Origin: Kibdelosporangium persicum
Lineage (GTDB): Bacteria; Actinomycetota; Actinomycetes; Mycobacteriales; Pseudonocardiaceae
Length of the DNA: 64,000 nucleotides
Assembly (NCBI RefSeq): GCF_013280595.1
Contig: NZ_JAAATY010000024.1
Location: 89,213 to 153,212, forward strand
Reading direction: 5' to 3'
Position numbers and translations under genes: made by a program. Positions 59,528 to 64,000 of this stretch are shown one piece after another. The notes under the pieces are model-generated. The model did no database searches. It was not told where the DNA came from and was given only the letters and a program-made list of their open reading frames with translations. How positions within the stretch are numbered: the stretch's first letter is position 1; every line of letters begins with the position of its first letter.

Positions 59528-59570
59528 CGTGAGTGTTTATCAGGGTTAGAACACGGATAAACACTCACGA
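59527..59570. repeat. Palindromic repeat, copy 5 (mixed type)
   Basis: Arms 59527-59547 and 59550-59570 with the centre AG. The right arm's inner part reads AACACGGAT, making this the reverse complement of copy 4. It lies between divergent genes and touches the ATG of the minus-strand gene, so it is part of a 5' region, not a terminator for either neighbour. Confidence 0.88.
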
Positions 59571-59613
59571 AGGGTAGAAGCCGCGCAGCCGCGCAGCGTC
59601 GGCTGAGGCCGAC

Positions 59614-59619
59614 TAGCCT
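59614..59619 (+). promoter_or_regulatory. -10 element of the leaderless MgtE_N/CBS gene
   Basis: TAGCCT at 59614-59619 ends 6 bp before GTG 59626, which has no ribosome site. Confidence 0.45.
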
Positions 59620-59625
59620 GGTCGC

Positions 59626-60894
59626 GTGGCCGCCACAAACCGGGTTTTCGCGGGTCAGCTCGCCGGGCTCGCGGTGTTCGGGCCGGACGGTGAGCAGATC
59701 GGCCGGGTTCGCGACATCGTCGCCGGGCTGCGCACGGACCGTCTGCCGCCCAGGGTCCTCGGGGTCGTCGTCGAACTGGCGACGCGACGACGCATCTTCG
59801 TCCCCATGCTGCGGGTCACGTCGATCGAGGCCAACGCCGTGACGCTGTCGACCGGGTCGGTCAACCTGCGGCATTTCCACCAGCGCCCCAACGAGGTCCT
59901 CGTCGTCGGCCAGTTGCTGGACGCGCCCGTCACGGTCGAGGCGACCGGGGCGAGAGCGACCGTCGAGGACATCGGCATGGAGCCGACACGCACGCGGGAC
60001 TGGGTGCTCGGACGCGTCGCGATACGGGAGCGTGTCGGACGGTTCGGCAGACGCGGGCCCGTCGGGATCGTCAGGTGGGAGGACGTACGAGGCCCGGGGA
60101 TTCTCGAACTGGCCGCCCAACCCCAAGGCGCGCAACAACTGCTGGCGGTCTTCGAGGGCATGCGCGCGGCTGACGTCGCCGTGGCGCTGCGCGACCTGCC
60201 TCCCAAACGGCGTTACGAGGTCGCGGACGCGTTGGACGACGAGCGCCTCGCCGACGTGATCGAGGAACTGGGCGAGGAGTACCAGAAGGAGCTGCTCGCG
60301 CACCTCGACGACGAGCGCGCGGCCGACATCCTCGAGGCGATGGACCCCGACGACGCCGCCGACCTGCTCGCCGAACTGTCCGAACGGGACAAGGACCGGC
60401 TGCTGGAACTGATGGAGCCGGAGGAGTCGGCACCGGTCAAACGGTTGCTCGAATACTCGTCGGACACCGCGGGCGGTCTGATGACGCCGGAGCCCGTCGT
60501 GCTGACGCCGGACGCCACGATCGCGGAAGCGTTGGCGCGCGTGCGCAATCCCGACCTGACACCGGCTCTGGCGAGCATGGTGTTCGTCACGCGACCGCCT
60601 TCGGCGACGCCGACAGGCCGCTACCTGGGTTGCGTCCACGTGCAGCGGCTGTTGCGTGAGCCACCGTCGGAGCTCGTCGCCGGTGCGTTGGACACCGAAC
60701 TGGCCAAGCTGCCGCCGACGGCGTCACTGGCCGAGGTGACCAGGTACTTCGCCGCGTACAACCTGGTCTGCGCGCCGGTGGTCGACGAGAGCGAGCACCT
60801 GATCGGCGCGGTCACCGTTGACGACGTGCTCGACCACCTGCTGCCGGAAGGCTGGCGGGAGAACGGGTTGTGGGAGGCCACCACCGATGCCTGA
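59626..60894 (+). CDS. PRC-barrel / MgtE_N / CBS-domain protein
   Basis: A 422-residue cytoplasmic protein (Rv1232c-like). An N-terminal PRC-barrel-like part (RVFAGQLAGLAVFGPDGEQIGRV) leads to an MgtE N domain made of repeated helices (ALRDLPPKRRYEVADALDDERLADVIEEL; HLDDERAADILEAMDPDDAADLL). A CBS pair follows (GGLMTPEPVVLTPDATIAEAL and APVVDESEHLIGAVTVDDVLDHLLP). The MgtE membrane channel is absent, so it cannot transport Mg2+ itself but may sense it. Coupled to the DUF1003 gene. Confidence 0.87.
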   Translation: MAATNRVFAGQLAGLAVFGPDGEQIGRVRDIVAGLRTDRLPPRVLGVVVELATRRRIFVPMLRVTSIEANAVTLSTGSVNLRHFHQRPNEVLVVGQLLDAPVTVEATGARATVEDIGMEPTRTRDWVLGRVAIRERVGRFGRRGPVGIVRWEDVRGPGILELAAQPQGAQQLLAVFEGMRAADVAVALRDLPPKRRYEVADALDDERLADVIEELGEEYQKELLAHLDDERAADILEAMDPDDAADLLAELSERDKDRLLELMEPEESAPVKRLLEYSSDTAGGLMTPEPVVLTPDATIAEALARVRNPDLTPALASMVFVTRPPSATPTGRYLGCVHVQRLLREPPSELVAGALDTELAKLPPTASLAEVTRYFAAYNLVCAPVVDESEHLIGAVTVDDVLDHLLPEGWRENGLWEATTDA

Positions 60895-61423
60895 ACTGCT
60901 GTCCCGCCGCAGGCTCGACCAGCCCGGCAGGCCGCGCCGGCTGCTGCGGGTCGAGTTCGACCCCGAAGCGTTCGGCCGGTTCTCCGAGCGGCTGGCCCGG
61001 TTCCTCGGCACCGGCACGTTCCTGTTCTGGCAGACGCTCTTGGTGATCGGGTGGATCACGCTGAACCTGACCGCTGCGTCGCTGGAGTGGGACCCGTACC
61101 CGTTCATCCTGCTCAACCTGGCGTTCTCCACGCAGGCGGCCTACGCGGCGCCGTTGATCCTGCTGGCGCAGAACCGCCAGGACGACCGTGACCGGATCTC
61201 GCTTGAGGAAGACCGCAAACGCGCGGCGCAGACCAAAGCCGACACCGAGTATCTGGCACGCGAGCTCGCCGCGTTGCGCATCGCCGTCGGCGAGGTCGCG
61301 ACACGGGACTACCTGCGCGGCGAACTCGACCGGCTGCGGCAGGACCTCAACGCCAAACCGCGCCGCCGTGCCTCCGCTGAAGGCATCAAGGACAACCCGG
61401 CCTGGCAGGACAATCAGGGCTGA
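60887..61423 (+). CDS. DUF1003 membrane protein
   Basis: A 178-residue DUF1003 protein. ARFLGTGTFLFWQTLLVIGWI and PFILLNLAFSTQAAYAAPLILL form two membrane helices, followed by a long charged coiled coil (QNRQDDRDRISLEEDRKRA). ATG 60887 with GGGAGG upstream overlaps the MgtE_N gene by 8 bp. The pairing suggests they act together, perhaps in divalent-cation homeostasis. Ends overlapping the convergent marR gene by 10 bp. Confidence 0.87.
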   Translation: MPELLSRRRLDQPGRPRRLLRVEFDPEAFGRFSERLARFLGTGTFLFWQTLLVIGWITLNLTAASLEWDPYPFILLNLAFSTQAAYAAPLILLAQNRQDDRDRISLEEDRKRAAQTKADTEYLARELAALRIAVGEVATRDYLRGELDRLRQDLNAKPRRRASAEGIKDNPAWQDNQG

Positions 61424-61875
61424 GCGTCGGCCACCCGCTGGGCCAGGTCACCCAGGGTCTTGAGTTCCTGTTCGTCCAACAGCTCCACGAAGTGCCGGAC
61501 GACACCCGCCAGATGCGTCCGTGACGCCACCAGCAGCCTGCTCGCGCCGGAGGACGTCAGCCGGGCCACGACACCACGGCCGTCACCGTCGACGCGTTCC
61601 CGCGCGACAAGACCAGCGCGTTCCAGCCGGTCGACCAGCCGGGTGACGCCCGAGCGGGACAGCAGGACGGCTTCCGCCAGCTCGGCCATCCGCAGGCACT
61701 GGCCGGGCGCTTCGGCGAGTTCGGCCAGCACGTCGTACGCGCCGAGGGAAAGGCGCTGCTCGGCGAGCAGTTCAGCCTCGAGGCACCGGGTCACCTTGGC
61801 GTGCGCGCGCAGAAATGAGCGCCAAGCGTCCATTTCGCCACGGGTAGGCAACCGGGTTGCCCGTAACTCCGGCAC
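61414..61875 (-). CDS. MarR-family transcriptional regulator
   Basis: A 153-residue MarR regulator. The winged helix has LRMAELAEAVLLSRSGVTRLVDRLERAGLV and the wing ERVDGDGRGVVARLT. LSLGAYDVLAELAEAP leads the domain. GTG 61875. It diverges from mrp with about 100 bp between; no direct target is clear. Confidence 0.9.
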   Translation of the reverse strand: MPELRATRLPTRGEMDAWRSFLRAHAKVTRCLEAELLAEQRLSLGAYDVLAELAEAPGQCLRMAELAEAVLLSRSGVTRLVDRLERAGLVARERVDGDGRGVVARLTSSGASRLLVASRTHLAGVVRHFVELLDEQELKTLGDLAQRVADAQP

Positions 61876-61977
61876 AGTCCGATGTTACGGAACGCGCGCA
61901 AGCGGATGCACAGTGCCCCGGTTCAAGTGCCCTAGTTCATAAGGCCGACCACGGCGTTTCGGTCTACCCGCCGTAGC

Positions 61978-63111
61978 ATGAGAAAGGTGATACCCACTGT
62001 CGAAGCGGTCCGTAAGGCGCTCGCGGGCGTGCAGGACCCGGAGATCCACCGGCCGATCACGGACCTCGGCATGGTCAAGGACGTCACGGTGCACCCGGAC
62101 GGCCTTGTCGACGTCGGCGTGTACCTGACCGTGGCGGGCTGCCCGCTGCGGGACAAGATCACCCGTGACGTGACCACCGCGGTGTCCGCGCTGGAAGGCG
62201 TGCGCGACGTGCGCGTCGAACTGGACGTCATGAACGACCAGCAGCGCACGGAGATGCGCAGGTCGCTGCGCGGTGACGAACCGAAGATCCCCTTCGCCGA
62301 GCCCGGCTCGATGACCAGGGTGTACTGCGTGGCCTCGGGCAAGGGCGGCGTGGGCAAGTCCAGCGTGACGGTGAACCTGGCCGTGGCGATGGCCGAACGC
62401 GGCCTGTCGGTCGGCGTGGTCGACGCGGACATCTACGGCCACTCGGTGCCGCGGATGCTGGGCGCGACCGGCAAGCCGACCAAGGTCGAGCAGATGATCA
62501 TGCCGCCGCAGGCCAACGGCGTGAAGGTGATCTCCATCGGCATGTTCACGCCGGGCAACACCCCGGTGGTGTGGCGCGGGCCGATGCTGCACCGCGCGTT
62601 GCAGCAGTTCCTGGCGGACGTGTTCTGGGGCGACCTGGACATCCTGCTGCTGGACCTGCCGCCTGGCACCGGCGACATCGCCATCTCGGTGGCGCAGCTG
62701 ATCCCGAACGCCGAGATCCTCGTGGTCACCACGCCGCAGCAGGCCGCCGCCGAGGTGGCCGAGCGGGCGGGCGCGATCGCGCTGCAGACCCGTCAGCGGA
62801 TCGCCGGCGTGATCGAGAACATGTCCTGGCTGCAGATGCCGGACGGTACTCGGATGGACATCTTCGGCGCGGGCGGCGGGCAGACGGTGTCGGACTCGTT
62901 GTCGCGGGCCGTCGGCTCCGAGGTGCCGCTGCTCGGCCAGGTCCCGCTGGACCCGAGGCTGCGTGAAGGCGGCGACGCGGGGACCCCGCTGGTCAAGCTG
63001 GACCCTGAGGCCCCGGCGTCGACGGTGTTGAAGGACATCGCCAAGAGGCTGACCGTGCGGGCCCGTGGGCTCGCGGGACGGATGCTCTCGGTCACGCCCG
63101 CTGGTCGTTGA
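61978..63111 (+). CDS. mrp: Mrp/ApbC-type Fe-S cluster carrier ATPase
   Basis: A 377-residue P-loop ATPase. An N-terminal MIP18/DUF59 domain (VRKALAGVQDPEIHRPITDLGMV) precedes the deviant Walker A SGKGGVGKSS (about 120), switch DADIYGHSVPRMLG and DLPPGTGD. The C-terminal CxxC of the family is missing here (no cysteine in the IENMSWLQMPDGT region where it usually occurs), as in some actinobacterial Mrp. Helps assemble Fe-S clusters. ATG 61978 with TACCCG 7 bp upstream, so probably leaderless. Confidence 0.9.
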   Translation: MRKVIPTVEAVRKALAGVQDPEIHRPITDLGMVKDVTVHPDGLVDVGVYLTVAGCPLRDKITRDVTTAVSALEGVRDVRVELDVMNDQQRTEMRRSLRGDEPKIPFAEPGSMTRVYCVASGKGGVGKSSVTVNLAVAMAERGLSVGVVDADIYGHSVPRMLGATGKPTKVEQMIMPPQANGVKVISIGMFTPGNTPVVWRGPMLHRALQQFLADVFWGDLDILLLDLPPGTGDIAISVAQLIPNAEILVVTTPQQAAAEVAERAGAIALQTRQRIAGVIENMSWLQMPDGTRMDIFGAGGGQTVSDSLSRAVGSEVPLLGQVPLDPRLREGGDAGTPLVKLDPEAPASTVLKDIAKRLTVRARGLAGRMLSVTPAGR

Positions 63112-63115
63112 GGTG

Positions 63116-63146
63116 TGGTGGTGGGGCTCCGCGAGCCCCACCACCA
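63116..63146. terminator. Bidirectional hairpin terminator
   Basis: A perfect stem of 14 bp (63116-63129 with 63133-63146, GGTGGTGGGGCTC arm) and a 3-nt CGC loop lies between the convergent mrp and repeat-protein genes. No U-tract on either side. Confidence 0.8.
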
Positions 63147-63151
63147 GGCGA

Positions 63152-64000
63152 TCAGGCCGCCATTGACTGCTTGGCGATGGCAGCCTTCCTGCTGGCGCTC
63201 TGCGCCTTGGTCTGCGGCTTCTTGGTCACGCTCTGCTTCTTGTCGGCGATCTGGGCGTCGCGGTTCTTGGCCTGACGCTTCTGCTCCGCCTCCGTCTCCC
63301 GCTTCGCCGTCTCCTTACGGTCGGCGATTTGGGCGTCGCGGTTCTTGGCCTGACGCTTCTGCTCCGCCTTGGTCTCCCGCTTCGCCGTCTCCTTACGGTC
63401 AGCGATCTGCGCGTCCCGGTTCTTCGCCTGCTTCCGCGCCTTCTTCTCCGCCGCGGTCTCCTGTTGCGCTGTGTACTTACGGTCGGCGATCTGCGCGTCG
63501 CGGTTCTTGGCCTGACGCTTCTGCTCCGCCTCCGTCTCCCGCTTCGCCGTCTCCTTACGGTCAGCGATCTGCGCGTCCCGGTTCTTCGCCTGCTTCCGCG
63601 CCTTCTTCTCCGCCGCGGTCTCCTGCTCGGCCGTGAACTTACGGTCGGCGATCTGCGCGTCCCGGTTCCTGGCCTGACGCTTCTGCTCCGCCTCCGTCTC
63701 CCGCTTCGCCGTCTCCTTACGGTCAGCGATCTGCGCGTCCCGGTTCTTCGCCTGCTTCCGCGCCTTCTTCTCCGCCGCGGTCTCCTGCTCGGCCGTGAAC
63801 TTACGGTCGGCGATCTGCGCGTCGCGGTTCTTCGCCTGACGCTTCTGCTCCGCCTCCGTCTCCCGCTTCGCCGTCTCCTTACGGTCAGCGATCTGCGCGT
63901 CCCGGTTCTTCGCCTGCTTCCGCGCCTTCTTCTCCGCCGCGGTCTCCTGCTCGGCCGTGAACTTACGGTCGGCGATCTGCGCGTCCCGGTTCCTGGCCTG
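63152..64000 (-). CDS. Highly repetitive Lys/Glu/Ala-rich coiled-coil protein, 3' part
   Basis: The frame is open from the window edge to TGA 63152-63154 (282 codons), N-terminus outside. It alternates a 26-residue unit (DRKETAKRETEAEQKRQA, then KNRDAQIA) and a 28-residue unit (DRKFTAEQETAAEKKARKQA, then KNRDAQIA), giving a 162-bp DNA period. Nine DRK unit starts occur in the window. It ends with a basic tail (KKQSVTKKPQTKAQSASRK). No signal or domain is visible. Expected to be a long charged helix. Repeat count may be an assembly-sensitive number. Convergent to mrp; function unknown. Confidence 0.75.
   Translation of the reverse strand, partial: QARNRDAQIADRKFTAEQETAAEKKARKQAKNRDAQIADRKETAKRETEAEQKRQAKNRDAQIADRKFTAEQETAAEKKARKQAKNRDAQIADRKETAKRETEAEQKRQARNRDAQIADRKFTAEQETAAEKKARKQAKNRDAQIADRKETAKRETEAEQKRQAKNRDAQIADRKYTAQQETAAEKKARKQAKNRDAQIADRKETAKRETKAEQKRQAKNRDAQIADRKETAKRETEAEQKRQAKNRDAQIADKKQSVTKKPQTKAQSASRKAAIAKQSMAA

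Noticed and set aside
63115..63636. Plus-strand ORF of repeated Ser/Pro/Arg residues
   Set aside because: It is the antisense of the Lys/Glu-rich repeat gene, which has a plausible helical protein and ends with a normal stop beside a terminator.

Overview
This 64 kb window is a chromosomal segment of a high-GC actinomycete. The gene set (NnaR-type nitrate regulator, EspG/PPE-like type VII genes, LpqY-SugABC, MoeZ-DUF3152-TetR-DUF3107-RhlE block, many GTG starts and leaderless genes) suggests the order Pseudonocardiales (Amycolatopsis/Kibdelosporangium-like). The genus is a guess. Much of the order matches two Mycobacterium tuberculosis neighbourhoods as I remember them (Rv3205c-Rv3212 and Rv1229c-Rv1239c), so most of the window is ancestral core, with accessory genes and repeats set into it. 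No rRNA, tRNA, CRISPR array, prophage or intact transposase was seen.

Layout. 0-6.7 kb: a surface-polysaccharide locus with a sugar nucleotidyltransferase, two sugar-nucleotide epimerases/dehydratases, a UDP-sugar dehydrogenase and two unusual glycoside hydrolases (GH114-like and Spherulin-4/GH135-like). 6.8-11.4 kb: hydrolase, response regulator, alkyltransferase-like protein, a tandem pair of secreted repeat proteins and a septum-formation-domain protein. 11.3-20.9 kb: a one-strand nitrate assimilation operon, nasA-nasB-narK-nirB-nirD-nnaR-cbiX, with GlnR-like boxes before nasA and nirB. 21-33 kb: TIGR02569 kinase-like protein, moeZ, DUF3152, hydrolase, TetR, then an AurF-like oxygenase/TetR/DUF4873 unit, DUF3107, ferritin-like protein, the DEAD-box helicase rhlE (apparently with a CTG start) and a membrane beta-propeller protein. 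33-45 kb: regulators, RecB-family nuclease, MarC, a GntR-ABC transporter operon, PHP phosphoesterase, PH-domain protein, NUDIX, DUF2332, MaoC and corA with a short leader ORF. 46-50 kb: a type VII secretion substrate/chaperone trio, metallophosphoesterase and ParB-like protein. 51-52 kb: a 22-bp tandem repeat array and a VapBC pair. 52-63 kb: the LpqY-SugABC sugar importer, acyl-CoA dehydrogenase, MgtE_N/CBS protein, DUF1003, MarR and Mrp. 63.15-64 kb: the 3' part of a long, highly repetitive charged coiled-coil protein that runs off the window.

Repeats are the most distinctive feature. (i) A 185-bp MITE occurs twice, 183/185 identical and inverted, both copies flanked by CTAG duplications that serve as TAG stop codons of the neighbouring genes. 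(ii) A ~50-bp near-perfect palindrome occurs five times at gene boundaries, twice supplying a stop codon and once touching a start codon. (iii) A 22-bp unit forms a 10-unit array at 51.0-51.2 kb, with two more units at 7.56-7.60 kb. Translational coupling through GTGA/ATGA overlaps is very common and defines most operons here.
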